Origin: Calothrix sp. NIES-2098 | GTDB lineage: Bacteria > Cyanobacteriota > Cyanobacteriia > Cyanobacteriales > Nostocaceae | Length of the DNA: 64,000 nucleotides | Direction of reading: 5' to 3' | Assembly: GCA_002368175.1 (NCBI GenBank) | Contig: AP018172.1 | Coordinates: 2,106,001-2,170,000 of the forward strand | Part shown: piece by piece, positions 31,444-41,158 of the stretch | Layout of the letters: every line of letters begins with the position of its first letter | How positions within the stretch are numbered: the first letter of the stretch is position 1 | The notes under the pieces: model-generated | What the model was told of the DNA's origin: nothing | Databases searched by the model: none | What the model saw: the letters and a program-made list of their open reading frames with translations, nothing else | Made by a program: the position numbers and the translations under genes

Positions 31444-33606
31444 ATGGTCAAAGCTAAACAGATAACTACAACTATTAACTTAAATGACCCGCAATATTAC
31501 TTTAATCGAGAGTTAAGTTGGTTGGAATTTAATCGGCGGGTTTTGCATGAAGCATTAGATCTGCGTACACCTTTATTAGAAAGACTGAAGTTTACTGCTA
31601 TCTTCAGTTCTAATTTAGATGAATATTTCATGATTCGTGTAGCAGTTCTCAAAGAGCAAGTTCAAGCGCAGGTAAGTAAACGAACGCCAGATGGACTGAC
31701 TCCACAAGAACAATTAACCGCGATCGCACAATTATTACGTCCAATGGTAATGCAACAGCATCACCATTTTGAGAAGGTATTGCGTTCAGAAATGGCATCT
31801 CAGGGGATTCATCTTCTTGATTATACAGATATCAGTTTAGAACAGCGTTCTTACCTCGAAAACTTATTTAAACAGCGGATCTTTCCAGTTCTGACACCCT
31901 TAGCAGTAGATCCTAGCCATCCCTTCCCTCGCATGGCTAATCTTAGTTTGAACTTAGCTGTAGTTGTCAAAGATCCAGTTACAGAAAAGCAAAAGTTTGC
32001 CAAAGTCAAAGTACCAGATATTCTGCCACGATTTATTGAGTTACCTCAAGATTTAGAATCACAAAATGGCACAGTAAATCACTGGATGGGTGTACCTATA
32101 GAACAGGTAGTTGCTCACAATTTAGAAACCTTATTTCCTGGCATGGTTGTTCAGGAATATCATCTATTTAGGCTCACTCGCAAAGCAGATTTAGCAATTG
32201 CAAAAGAAGAAGCAGATGACTTACTATTAGCAATTCAGCAAGAGTTACGCAAACGACATTTTCGTGGTTCTGTAGTACGCTTAGAAATTCAACCATCAAT
32301 GCCTCAGTCTGTGCGAGAAATGCTGTGTCCAGAAATGGAATTGACTGAGAGTGATATTTATGAAATAGATGGGCTGTTAAATTTAAAGGATTTAATGTCA
32401 TTCATGGCTTTGCCATTAATAGAATTGAAAGATCCACCTTGGACGCCAATCATTCCACCTCGATTACACGATATTCATCAATCCAAACAAATAACTAAAT
32501 TAAAGAAAGCAGAAGCAAGAGAAAATATTTTCTCGATAATTCAACAAAATGATTTATTAGTACATCATCCCTACGAATCTTTTACCGCCTCTGTAGAAGA
32601 ATTTATCGCTCAAGCGGCGTGCGATGCTCATGTGCTGGCAATTAAAATGACACTGTATCGCTGTTCTGGAGATTCAGAAATTTTTCAATCTTTGATTGCA
32701 GCGGCAGAAAGTGGTAAGCAAGTTACAGTGCTTGTAGAATTAAAAGCCCGTTTTGATGAAGAAAATAACATCACTTGGGCGCAATTATTAGAAAAGTCAG
32801 GAATTCATGTTGTCTATGGCTTGATAGGGCTAAAAACTCACACCAAAATTGCCTTAGTGGTGCGTCGAGAAGCAGAAAAGATTCGTCGCTACGTTCATAT
32901 TGGCACTGGGAATTACAATCCGAAAACAGCGAAGTTATACACGGATTTAGGACTTTTTACTTGTCGAGAAGACTTAGGTGCAGATTTAACCGATCTATTT
33001 AATTATTTAACAGGTTATGCCCATCAGCCTTGTTATCGCAAGCTGCTAGTATCACCTGTAAATATGCGCGATCGCACGATCGCCTTAATTCGTCGCGAAA
33101 TTGAACACTGTAAAAACGGGAAAACAGGCCGAATCATTGCCAAGATGAATTCTCTGGTAGATCCGCAAATTATTACCAGCCTCTACGCCGCATCGCAATC
33201 TGGAGTTCAAATTGACCTCATCGTGCGAGGTACGTGCTGTTTGCGTCCGGGAATACCTGAAATTAGCGAGAATATCCGCGTCATCAGCATTATTGGCCGC
33301 TTTTTAGAACACTCTCGCATTTTTCACTTCCACAATAACGGACACAATGAAGTGTACATTGGTAGTGCTGATTGGATGCCACGCAACTTAGATAGGCGTG
33401 TAGAAGCTGTTACACCAGTGGAAGATGCCAAAATCTCGCAAACTTTACAAGACATTTTAGAGATTATGCTGGCAGACAATCGCCAAGCTTGGGATCTGCA
33501 ATCCGATGGTTCCTATATCCAACGTCATCCCCGTAAGCATGAACCAGAACGCAGTAGCCAAAAGATATTGATGGAAATCTGGCAATCGTTTAAAAGAGAT
33601 GTCTAA
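31444..33606 (+). CDS. ppk1: Polyphosphate kinase 1
   Basis: 720 aa. Makes inorganic polyphosphate from ATP reversibly. The N domain reads YFNRELSWLEFNRRVLHEAL and NLDEYFMIRVA. Catalytic region: LKARFDEENNITWAQLLEKSG, then GLKTHTKIALVVRRE with the phosphorylated His, VHIGTGNYNPKTAKLYTDLG, and VYIGSADWMPRNLDRRVE with the second His. All are conserved and the length is usual. Polyphosphate is a phosphate and energy store in cyanobacteria, which suits the Pho box upstream. Confidence 0.97.
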   Translation: MVKAKQITTTINLNDPQYYFNRELSWLEFNRRVLHEALDLRTPLLERLKFTAIFSSNLDEYFMIRVAVLKEQVQAQVSKRTPDGLTPQEQLTAIAQLLRPMVMQQHHHFEKVLRSEMASQGIHLLDYTDISLEQRSYLENLFKQRIFPVLTPLAVDPSHPFPRMANLSLNLAVVVKDPVTEKQKFAKVKVPDILPRFIELPQDLESQNGTVNHWMGVPIEQVVAHNLETLFPGMVVQEYHLFRLTRKADLAIAKEEADDLLLAIQQELRKRHFRGSVVRLEIQPSMPQSVREMLCPEMELTESDIYEIDGLLNLKDLMSFMALPLIELKDPPWTPIIPPRLHDIHQSKQITKLKKAEARENIFSIIQQNDLLVHHPYESFTASVEEFIAQAACDAHVLAIKMTLYRCSGDSEIFQSLIAAAESGKQVTVLVELKARFDEENNITWAQLLEKSGIHVVYGLIGLKTHTKIALVVRREAEKIRRYVHIGTGNYNPKTAKLYTDLGLFTCREDLGADLTDLFNYLTGYAHQPCYRKLLVSPVNMRDRTIALIRREIEHCKNGKTGRIIAKMNSLVDPQIITSLYAASQSGVQIDLIVRGTCCLRPGIPEISENIRVISIIGRFLEHSRIFHFHNNGHNEVYIGSADWMPRNLDRRVEAVTPVEDAKISQTLQDILEIMLADNRQAWDLQSDGSYIQRHPRKHEPERSSQKILMEIWQSFKRDV

Positions 33607-33663
33607 ATAATGTCACCATTGTGGTAAATTGCCCTAAGGCTGGAATTCACTGGCTGACAAAGT

Positions 33664-34563
33664 ATGTTGCACATTACAGGCAAAACTAAACTTTTAGGGG
33701 TAATTGGGCATCCGGTAGAACATTCCTTATCACCAGTGATGCACAATGCGGCGATCGCTAAGTTGGGATTAGATTATGTTTATCTTCCCTTTCCCATAGC
33801 ACCAGAAAATTTAGAAATTGCGATCGCAGGTTTTGCGGCTGTTGGGGTTGTGGGCTTTAGCGTCACGATCCCACACAAACAGGCAATTATGCCATTGTTA
33901 GCAGAAATTACTCCCATTGCCCAAGCAATCGGCGCAGTTAATACTGTTACTCGCCAAAATAATCAATGGGTAGGGACAAACACAGATATCGAAGGCTTTA
34001 TTGCTCCTTTGCAAACCACATATAAGCAAGATTGGAGCCAGAAAGCTGCGGTAATTTTAGGTAATGGCGGTGCAGCGAGAGCAGTTGTAGCTGGTTGTCA
34101 TCAACTAGGATTTGCCGAGATTCATGTTGTTGGGCGCGATCGGCAGAGGTTACAAGAATTTTATGAGAGTTGGAATAATTCTTCCCTAGCTACGAATTTG
34201 CAAGTCCATACATGGGATAAATTAGCCAAACTCATTCCCCAAGCAAATTTGCTAGTCAATACAACTCCTATAGGAATGTATCCCAAAGTAAGTGAATCGC
34301 CTTTGAGTGCGTTGGAAATGGCAGAGTTACCAACAGGTGCGTTCGTCGGAGACGTTGCCAAAGGCATCGCCTACGATTTAATATACATTCCCAAACCAAC
34401 GCAATTTCTCCAACTCGCTCAAGAAAACGGTGCGATCGCGATCGATGGATTGGAAATGCTAGTTCAACAAGGTGCAGCAGCCTTAAAAATCTGGTTACAA
34501 CAAGAAACCGTACCTGTAGAAGTGATGCGCCAAGCACTGCAAAATTACCTGGGTTTAGGCTAG
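33664..34563 (+). CDS. aroE: Shikimate dehydrogenase
   Basis: 299 aa. Reduces 3-dehydroshikimate with NADPH in aromatic amino acid synthesis. The substrate site is HPVEHSLSPVMHNAAI and SVTIPHKQ (catalytic Lys), NTDIEGF (catalytic Asp), and the NADP site is ILGNGGAARAVV. The C-terminal GLEMLVQQGAAALKIW is the family signature. 57 bp after ppk, possibly one transcript. Confidence 0.96.
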   Translation: MLHITGKTKLLGVIGHPVEHSLSPVMHNAAIAKLGLDYVYLPFPIAPENLEIAIAGFAAVGVVGFSVTIPHKQAIMPLLAEITPIAQAIGAVNTVTRQNNQWVGTNTDIEGFIAPLQTTYKQDWSQKAAVILGNGGAARAVVAGCHQLGFAEIHVVGRDRQRLQEFYESWNNSSLATNLQVHTWDKLAKLIPQANLLVNTTPIGMYPKVSESPLSALEMAELPTGAFVGDVAKGIAYDLIYIPKPTQFLQLAQENGAIAIDGLEMLVQQGAAALKIWLQQETVPVEVMRQALQNYLGLG

Positions 34564-34586
34564 AACCTGAAAATTATTGAATTTCA

Positions 34587-34616
34587 GATACCCGAATTCT
34601 TAAAGAATCGGGTATC
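34587..34616 (+). terminator. Terminator after aroE
   Basis: GATACCCG and CGGGTATC with an inner ATTC/GAAT pairing, followed by TTGTTATT. The same GATACC...GGTATC design occurs at 60906-60936, so it is a repeated terminator type here. Confidence 0.75.
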
Positions 34617-34738
34617 TTGTTATTCATAAATAATATAAATCATCTAGTTGAAAAGATTATGTTCTATGCAAAATATAAATAGCGAAACTACTACAATATT
34701 TCAACAAAATATTATTAAATTTATGATTTATTCCCTAG

Positions 34739-36496
34739 ATGGATAACACTACTTCACCCGATAATATTACCAATGCGACAAAAAATGACACAGAATTACA
34801 ATTAATCGCAGCCGAATTAACTACTGAACCTGAAATATTACGGAAACTAGCATTATCTAGCGACAAAATAACTCGTCAGTTGGTTGTAGCTAATCCCAAT
34901 ACTCCTACTGATGTGCTGTTTGATTTGGGAGCAGAATTTCCATCCGAATTGCTAGATAATCCTGTATTTTCATTACTGTTTTTAGAAAATCCCAATCTAG
35001 TTGGAGAAATTCCTTTGCCTACCGTGCGAAGCATTCTTAGGCTAGAAAATGTTCCTGTGTATATTCTGGAAAAATTAGCAGATAAGTCAGATTACAAAGC
35101 ACAAGCACTAGCGCTAGTCAATAACCCCCAAAATCAAAAATTACTGTTAAATCGGATGAATCAAATCAGCGATTCTCTGATTGTGGAATCTGCTCGTCTA
35201 CATATCAATTTGGCTGGTGAATTAACAGAGGGATACGAGCAAAAAATTAAAGAAGCAATTCAAGGAGCTATCTCTGGCGATCGCCATGTTTTTGCTTACG
35301 ATCTTGTTGTCCCTGCTCAAATTTGCTATATCCCAGAATTTATTGTGGAATGTTGGGTAAGAGAGCCAATATATGAGCATTATTTGTGTAGGAATATTGC
35401 TTATTCTCCTGCTACCGCTGCTACTATTCTCAAACATTTAGCCAAGCATACTGATGGTTACACACGGGATGGAGTAGCCCACAATCTCAATACTCCCCCA
35501 GAGGTTTTACGAGAATTGGCAAACAAACAGGAATCAGGAGAACCTCGAATCTTTCTTGCTCGCAATATCAATACACCTAGTGATGTTTTAGAGAGTTTGA
35601 GCAAAGATCGAGATGAAAAAGTTCGTATTGGCGTCGCTGAAAATCCTAACACACCCCTAACTGTACTTCAAAATCTAGCGAACGATACAAACAAGGAAGT
35701 TGCCCAAGTTGCTGCTAAGGTAATAGGAGAAAAACAAGGGGAATATACTGCTGAAGCAGTCAGAAAAAATCCGAACACTCCCCCCCATATGTTAGAAAAA
35801 TTAGCACAAAAAGATCCTCACACTGTCTGCCAAAACCCAAATACACCGCCCGAACTGCTTTTAGAATTCTCCAAAAGCGCTAACTCACAAGTTCGTGAAT
35901 GCGTGGCTAAAAACCCCAACACACCAGTGAACATTTTAGAACAGTTGGCGGATGATGACTCTTCTAGAGTTCGGCAGGCTGTCGCTCAAAACCCGAATAC
36001 ACCAATCAGCGCCTTGGAAAAATTAGCTAGAGACGAAGATGGCACAGTTCGGATGCATACCGCTTCAAAAATCAACTTGTCGCCTGAGATTTTAGAAGAA
36101 CTAGCGGTTGAGAAATCACATAGTGAAGTGCGTCGAAAGGCGATGCTAAACCCCAGTTTATCAAAAGAAGCAGTGGAACATATTCTTTGCGGGGAATATG
36201 CAGCAGAGTACTTAAAACTAAATCCTGATTTTTTATCTCGTCATCCCGATAGCAAGGCTAGGGTAATCAATTACTATGCTCAGTCCGAGTGTTTTTGGGT
36301 TCGCTTTATTACCTTACTTCAACCTGAGATTTCTCAGGAATTTCTACAGGAAAAAAGCCTTTCTATCTACTGGTTGGAACGATTAGCTGTGGCGCAAAAT
36401 CCACAAGCTGCTGAAAAAATCCTCAATCAGCTGGCAAAAGATGGCAATCAGTTAGTTAGGGCAGCAGCAAAAGCTACATCGCAGCATCTCTGTTAA
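34739..36496 (+). CDS. Leucine-rich-repeat-variant (LRV) solenoid protein
   Basis: 585 aa. At least a dozen 23-26-residue units are built on NPNTP...VLE-x-LA, for example ENPNTPLTVLQNLA, KNPNTPPHMLEKLA, QNPNTPPELLLEFS, QNPNTPISALEKLA. LRV repeats form a right-handed alpha/3-10 solenoid for protein binding; some family members carry an Fe-S cluster in an N-terminal Cys domain, which is absent here. No signal peptide or membrane helix. Partner unknown. Confidence 0.85.
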   Translation: MDNTTSPDNITNATKNDTELQLIAAELTTEPEILRKLALSSDKITRQLVVANPNTPTDVLFDLGAEFPSELLDNPVFSLLFLENPNLVGEIPLPTVRSILRLENVPVYILEKLADKSDYKAQALALVNNPQNQKLLLNRMNQISDSLIVESARLHINLAGELTEGYEQKIKEAIQGAISGDRHVFAYDLVVPAQICYIPEFIVECWVREPIYEHYLCRNIAYSPATAATILKHLAKHTDGYTRDGVAHNLNTPPEVLRELANKQESGEPRIFLARNINTPSDVLESLSKDRDEKVRIGVAENPNTPLTVLQNLANDTNKEVAQVAAKVIGEKQGEYTAEAVRKNPNTPPHMLEKLAQKDPHTVCQNPNTPPELLLEFSKSANSQVRECVAKNPNTPVNILEQLADDDSSRVRQAVAQNPNTPISALEKLARDEDGTVRMHTASKINLSPEILEELAVEKSHSEVRRKAMLNPSLSKEAVEHILCGEYAAEYLKLNPDFLSRHPDSKARVINYYAQSECFWVRFITLLQPEISQEFLQEKSLSIYWLERLAVAQNPQAAEKILNQLAKDGNQLVRAAAKATSQHLC

Positions 36497-36498
36497 TA

Positions 36499-37473
36499 TT
36501 AATTGCGATCGCTGTTTTCTAGAATCATCAAAATCGCCGTCAAAATCATCTCTGGTCGATCGATCCACACAAAATGACCGCTTTGTTCGGCTTGAAGTTG
36601 CATACAATTTGTCGATAATTGCAGTATTTCATGGTGCATTTGTTCTCTTAAACGATTCGCTGCTCTCATAGGTAGAAATATCGTCCAAGGAGAAGGATGG
36701 AAAAAAGTATTGGCTTTGATACTAACTATCGGCAATGTACCAAAATTATTCGCTGACTGAACTTGACGGCTGCTAGTATCTAGATTGAGAATTTCCTGGC
36801 TCATGGTCATCCAGTGTTTAGGACGACAGAAAGAACGCTTAACTGGTTTTAAAGTCTCTTTGGGAAATTTTCTTAACTCGCGCTTGATAACTTCAAATGC
36901 ACCAATCGCTTTTAGCAATCGCACAATCCCAAGAATTGAGCCTAAAAAGGACATCACAAAGCCGGATAGAAAAAACAGTTTCAAGCATTGTAAATGGATG
37001 GGCATTTTCAACATAGCCGTTTCATGAAGCCCATCGGTAAGTACCATCCCCATGACTTTCTCAGGAAATTGCTGTGCATACAACCGCACGTTATAACTAC
37101 CGAAGGAATTTCCTACGAGAATATAAGGAGGTTCAATTTTGGCTTGTGTAAGTAGATAATCGAGTTCTGCAACCATCTGCTGACTCGTTCGCGGATGAGG
37201 ACTGCGATCGCTCCAACCGTATCCAGCGCGATCGTAAATACAAACTCGTGTCAGCTTGGCTATTTCTGGAAGCAGTAAATAACCCTCAATTCCGCCTAAA
37301 CTGTGTTCTAAAACAACTGTGGGGCCAGATTCTCCCGCCGTGTAAAGGTGCAACTTATAGCCACCCACATCAATCAGCTGGCCTGGTGGTAGATGACGAT
37401 CTTCTATCAAGCAAGCGATCGCCTGATAGCAAGTTGTAGCCAACAGTATCATACTGTTGATAGATGATAACAT
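36499..37473 (-). CDS. Alpha/beta hydrolase, second
   Basis: 324 aa. GPTVVLEHSLGGIEGY is a variant oxyanion loop, VGNSFGSYNVRLYAQQFP contains the nucleophilic Ser, and AEQSGHFVWIDRPEMI has the His. The first ~20 residues (INSMILLATTCYQAIACLI) are hydrophobic and may anchor the protein or serve as signal. Convergent with the LRV gene, only 2 bp between stops. Confidence 0.8.
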   Translation of the reverse strand: MLSSINSMILLATTCYQAIACLIEDRHLPPGQLIDVGGYKLHLYTAGESGPTVVLEHSLGGIEGYLLLPEIAKLTRVCIYDRAGYGWSDRSPHPRTSQQMVAELDYLLTQAKIEPPYILVGNSFGSYNVRLYAQQFPEKVMGMVLTDGLHETAMLKMPIHLQCLKLFFLSGFVMSFLGSILGIVRLLKAIGAFEVIKRELRKFPKETLKPVKRSFCRPKHWMTMSQEILNLDTSSRQVQSANNFGTLPIVSIKANTFFHPSPWTIFLPMRAANRLREQMHHEILQLSTNCMQLQAEQSGHFVWIDRPEMILTAILMILENSDRN

Positions 37474-37493
37474 CTCGCAAATATGTATTATTA

Positions 37494-38111
37494 CTAGTTC
37501 TTAGACCAGCGCCAATTATAGCGGTTCCATTCGTAAATTCCTTGAATTTCATATTCAGCACCGTTATTAAAACGGACTATGCAATTACTACAGGAATTAT
37601 TGCCATTACCATTGCCACTTTCCTCAACTTGTAGCACCACGCAAGAAAACCATTCTCGCTTACAGGGGCCATCATCTTGTACCCATTCCCAGATAGCATT
37701 GGAAATTTCAATGCGATCGCCTACTCTAAGTTTGAGTGCATCCTCAAAATAAACATATTTATCGAAATGATATGACCGCAGGCGGTTGAGCCATTGTAAA
37801 CCGTAGCGTTCCCGGATAAATTGTACTTCCCCAGAGTCAGAATCGTGCAGCCAATCATTAAAGAATTGGGCTTTCCAATTACCGTCGGATTGTTCCTTGG
37901 TCTTCACGAACTGCAAAAATGCTGCTAATTCTTCTGGAGTCAGCTCATCCAAAGGATTGACAATCTCTAACACCCCAAAGTTAGAATTACCGGGAATTTG
38001 CTCTACCACTTGCAGTAATATCTGTTTCTGCATCTCAGTGAGAGGACAGCTGGCTACATCACAACTCTTAAAGGCTGCTTGCAAAGCTGCTTTAATCTCA
38101 TCCGGAGTCAT
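37494..38111 (-). CDS. Unknown conserved-looking protein, 205 aa
   Basis: An N-terminal helical part (MTPDEIKAALQAAF..., LTPEELAAFLQFVKT) and a C-terminal beta part, LRVGDRIEISNAIWEWVQDDG... ending FNNGAEYEIQGIYEWNRY. The middle has a Gly/Asn/Ser loop (GNGNGNNSCSNC). Not recognised. 20 bp upstream of the hydrolase on the same strand, so probably co-transcribed. Confidence 0.65.
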   Translation of the reverse strand: MTPDEIKAALQAAFKSCDVASCPLTEMQKQILLQVVEQIPGNSNFGVLEIVNPLDELTPEELAAFLQFVKTKEQSDGNWKAQFFNDWLHDSDSGEVQFIRERYGLQWLNRLRSYHFDKYVYFEDALKLRVGDRIEISNAIWEWVQDDGPCKREWFSCVVLQVEESGNGNGNNSCSNCIVRFNNGAEYEIQGIYEWNRYNWRWSKN

Positions 38112-38309
38112 ATGTTAATAGCAAGTTAAGGGTTGTTTTCCCTAATTATTACAAAAGTTAAATGAAAGTCTCCAATATCTTTGGTAGTGAAATTCAGGTA
38201 AGCTGAGGATAAAAACAATGCTAAAAACGCCCTGAGGGCGGCTGAAGTGAGTGATATATCTTTCTTCGGTATAAAGGTTACTTAGATTTCGTTGCCACTA
38301 TTTTTAGAT

Positions 38310-38840
38310 ATGGAAAAGAAAAGCAGCATCACATCTTGGTTGGATTTGCTAGGGTTAGCTAGGTCAAATTACTCTATGCAAAAGCGATTAATTGCACTTA
38401 CTAGGAATTTTAGGTTTAAACCAATAAAGGTAATATTTATTTCTTGTCTTATCGGTGTCTGGTTAGGGGTTTTAACTCCCGATGCTATAGCCCTGACACA
38501 AATAAAACTATTTGATATTTTTTATAAAGATTGTCCGCCAGAACTGGCACAAGGCGCTGTGATTAGTAGCGGTTCTGGGGCGGCTAATTGTTTTATCGTG
38601 ACAGGGAAAGCTGAAAATGGTACTTATAAAACCGTCTACGATGCAGATATTTTCGGACGAATTTATGATGCCAACAACGACCCAGTACTACAAAACCGCA
38701 CGCGTTTAGGTTCTATTGCCGAAATCCCACCAGGTATCAGCGATTTTGAACTGCGGATTTCTGTACCTGCAAACCAGCCAACTCCATTGAAGCTGAAGCA
38801 GTTTAAAGCTGCTGGGTTTAGCGGTCAGGTACGTAAGTAA
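38310..38840 (+). CDS. Secreted protein of unknown function
   Basis: About 176 aa. A hydrophobic stretch (VIFISCLIGVWLGVLTPDAIA, residues ~45-65) after a basic region looks like a long signal peptide with cleavage after AIA. The mature part has two cysteines (KDCPPEL, AANCFIV) and beta-strand character. ATG at 38310 is used; a TTG 18 bp upstream is possible. Not recognised. Confidence 0.65.
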   Translation: MEKKSSITSWLDLLGLARSNYSMQKRLIALTRNFRFKPIKVIFISCLIGVWLGVLTPDAIALTQIKLFDIFYKDCPPELAQGAVISSGSGAANCFIVTGKAENGTYKTVYDADIFGRIYDANNDPVLQNRTRLGSIAEIPPGISDFELRISVPANQPTPLKLKQFKAAGFSGQVRK

Positions 38841-39101
38841 TATTAATTGTGGATTTTAGTTCTCAGTTGGAATTATTAATATTAGGGTGGTAATTTCCCA
38901 CCCTAACTAAATTTCCATCTTTGCACAAGGTTAAAAAATCAGGCTTTGCTGAATTAGGGGATGAAATTTCACAGATTGAAATTGAAAACTCCCGATCCTC
39001 TTTGCGTCTGGAGGCGACGGATACTTTGATGGCAGTTGCTACAAGTCTCTTAACCTGCCTATGCAAGTGTCCTCCTCTGCGTGAGATAAATCATCCCCGA
39101 T

Positions 39102-39383
39102 TTAGACAATGCCAAAAATGAATATAGCTTTCAAGGTCGGAAGTAGCCAGTCACCAACTAATTGCAGCAACAAGAAAGCTAATATAGGAGAAAAATCTAT
39201 ACCGCCCAATGGGGGAATAATTGAACGGAAAAGATTCAGATAAGGATCGGTGATCTGGGCCAAAGCAGCAAATGGCTGACTATAAAAGTCAATATTGGGG
39301 AACCAGGTCAAGAGCACTCGGATAATCAACAAAACAGTGTAAATCTGGATGAAAGTAGCCAGTGTGGTAATCAGTAGATTCAT
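39102..39383 (-). CDS. YggT family membrane protein
   Basis: 93 aa with two membrane helices, and between them the conserved RVLLTWFPNIDFYSQPFAALAQITDPYLNLFRSIIPPLGGIDFSPILAF. YggT/Ycf19 proteins are linked to division-plane, nucleoid or plastid/thylakoid organisation and to osmotic tolerance; the biochemical role is unsettled. Second member of a minus-strand group with the next gene but 131 bp apart. Confidence 0.9.
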   Translation of the reverse strand: MNLLITTLATFIQIYTVLLIIRVLLTWFPNIDFYSQPFAALAQITDPYLNLFRSIIPPLGGIDFSPILAFLLLQLVGDWLLPTLKAIFIFGIV

Positions 39384-39514
39384 GGATAGCTTGGTTTCCT
39401 GCTAAGTGACAAACAAAGTCTTATCATAGATTTTAATTTAGTCTAGGTCATGGTGTCTGCGGTTCGTGTTGGCAGATAGCACTACACTTAAGCGCTTTCA
39501 CCACGTCGTTAGGT

Positions 39515-39868
39515 TTAAGAATCTTTCGTGAGAGAACGCTCATTTATGGCTTGTGGTGGAGTGCCATTCACATTGCCCAGTTGCTTGCGTACATCATCTA
39601 TTGTGGCATTTAGCTGGGCAATTTTGTCTTCTAGCGATCGCCTTGCTGTTTCCATCTCCATGCCTTCGGTTTCTGAGGCTTTCATCTGACGTCGTTTACC
39701 GCCGATTTTTCTAGCTTCCTCTTGGTTATTCGGCAGTTCTGCATCCTCATCTGCCTCTAATTCCACATCTTGACGAGTAGCAATCAAGGCTCCGACAACG
39801 CCACCGACAACAGAGCCGAAAATTGCTCCAGCAAAAAATCCACTGACAAAACCATCACGCTGACTCAT
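39515..39868 (-). CDS. Glycine-zipper membrane protein (YtxH-like)
   Basis: 117 aa. DGFVSGFFAGAIFGSVVGGVVGALIATR has the regular small-residue spacing of a glycine-zipper helix; the rest is charged and ends in a coiled coil (RRSLEDKIAQLNATIDDVRKQLG). Similar to YtxH-type envelope-stress proteins. Function unknown. Confidence 0.75.
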   Translation of the reverse strand: MSQRDGFVSGFFAGAIFGSVVGGVVGALIATRQDVELEADEDAELPNNQEEARKIGGKRRQMKASETEGMEMETARRSLEDKIAQLNATIDDVRKQLGNVNGTPPQAINERSLTKDS

Positions 39869-39952
39869 ATCCTTAACCGCCTTGACGAAACTTGGGGACT
39901 TTTACACTTTTACACTAGTAAAGTTATTTTCCTACCCTAGCTGCATAGTAGC

Positions 39953-40609
39953 TCAAGTCCCGAAGGTGCGATCGCCTGCATCTCCCAATCCCGGTACAAT
40001 AAATCCTTGGTCGTTGACTAATTCATCAATCGTCGCCGTGTAAATAATCAAACCTGGATAAGCAGCACTCAGTTTTTGCAAAGCTGGGGGAGCCGCCACT
40101 ACACAAACAATCCTCGTCAAAGCTGGATCTACACCCCGTTGTGTCAATTCTGCCATTGCTGCCATCATTGACCCACCCGTAGCCAACATCGGATCGGTAA
40201 TTAACACCCGCGTTTGCGGATCGAATTTTTCGGGTAATTTGTTCAGATAGCAATAAGGTTGTAGTGTTTCCTCATTGCGCACTAAACCCAGGTGATAAAT
40301 TGAAGCCAAAGGCAGCAAAGTCTGTGCGCCTTCTAATAATCCTAACCCTGCCCGCAGAATCGGCACTACTGCCACAGGCACTTGTGGATCAATCAAAGTT
40401 GCTGGTGAAGAATCCAAAGGACTCTGTACCGTTGTCTCTTGCGTTGGCAACCACTCTCGTGCCGCTTCATAAGTCAACCATCTGCCCAACTCCACCATTG
40501 CACTACGAAATAATACTGAAGGCGTGCCAGCATCGCGAGCAACAGCCAACCAGTGCTTGATCAGGGGATGGGGTGGAACATAAACACGCAGTTGTAGCGT
40601 CATAGCCAA
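39953..40609 (-). CDS. upp: Uracil phosphoribosyltransferase
   Basis: 218 aa. Salvages uracil with PRPP to UMP. PILRAGLGLLEGA and the PRPP loop VLITDPMLATGGSMMAA are clear, and the end GFIVPGLGDAGDRTFGT is the uracil-binding family tail. There is an N-terminal LRVYVPPHPLIKHWLAVARD start as in other UPRTs, intact length. Confidence 0.96.
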   Translation of the reverse strand: MAMTLQLRVYVPPHPLIKHWLAVARDAGTPSVLFRSAMVELGRWLTYEAAREWLPTQETTVQSPLDSSPATLIDPQVPVAVVPILRAGLGLLEGAQTLLPLASIYHLGLVRNEETLQPYCYLNKLPEKFDPQTRVLITDPMLATGGSMMAAMAELTQRGVDPALTRIVCVVAAPPALQKLSAAYPGLIIYTATIDELVNDQGFIVPGLGDAGDRTFGT

Positions 40610-41158
40610 AAATCGGCGGTTTCTAATTATATAAGAACTGAAACATCATAATACTCTGTCCTGCCTCCGACTGGCAGCTAAAATCACAACCCTTTAACTT
40701 ATTGATAATAGTTTGCATTAATAGTTGACAGCAATTCTCAATCAAGGTTATATTATTATTCAGTGTTCTCCTCTCTTTAAGGATCGGCAGACGGGATTGG
40801 CCAGCAGCAGCAGGCTTGTCCCTCTTTTTTTGCGATAAAAATAAAGCGATTTAAAATTTAAATAGAGTAGACGTAGGTGGGCATTGCTCACCCTACAAAT
40901 AAATCAAATTGGATTGCTCGATAATTAAATTTTGATAGGTATTTTAACTCTTGAATGTGTGCGCGCCAAAGATATTAAATCGTTTACGTATAATATTTTG
41001 TAGTAAAAGTAATATACGATACAATTTTCATAAAAATCTTATGCAACTCCTGACGATTTGTTTGCAATCGTTGAATTTGCAACAATATTAAGTTGTCAGA
41101 AGGCTGCTCAAGGTTAACTTTCCTTTTTTGAATTTTCAGTTTTGAATTTTGAATTTTT
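40610..41158. other. Divergent intergenic region between upp and crtH
   Basis: About 550 bp. Contains one compact interspersed palindrome (40873-40896) and AT-rich DNA. A short minus-strand frame at 40984-41193 overlaps crtH and is not believed. Confidence 0.5.
40873..40896. repeat. Compact interspersed palindrome
   Basis: GTAGG...CATTG...CCTAC: GTAGGTGGGCATTGCTCACC continues to CTAC, an imperfect palindrome like the one at 13822-13876. Confidence 0.6.

Noticed and set aside
41010..41030. NtcA-like site before crtH (GTA...TAC)
   Set aside because: Spacing is nine bases, not the required eight, and it is far from a good -10.
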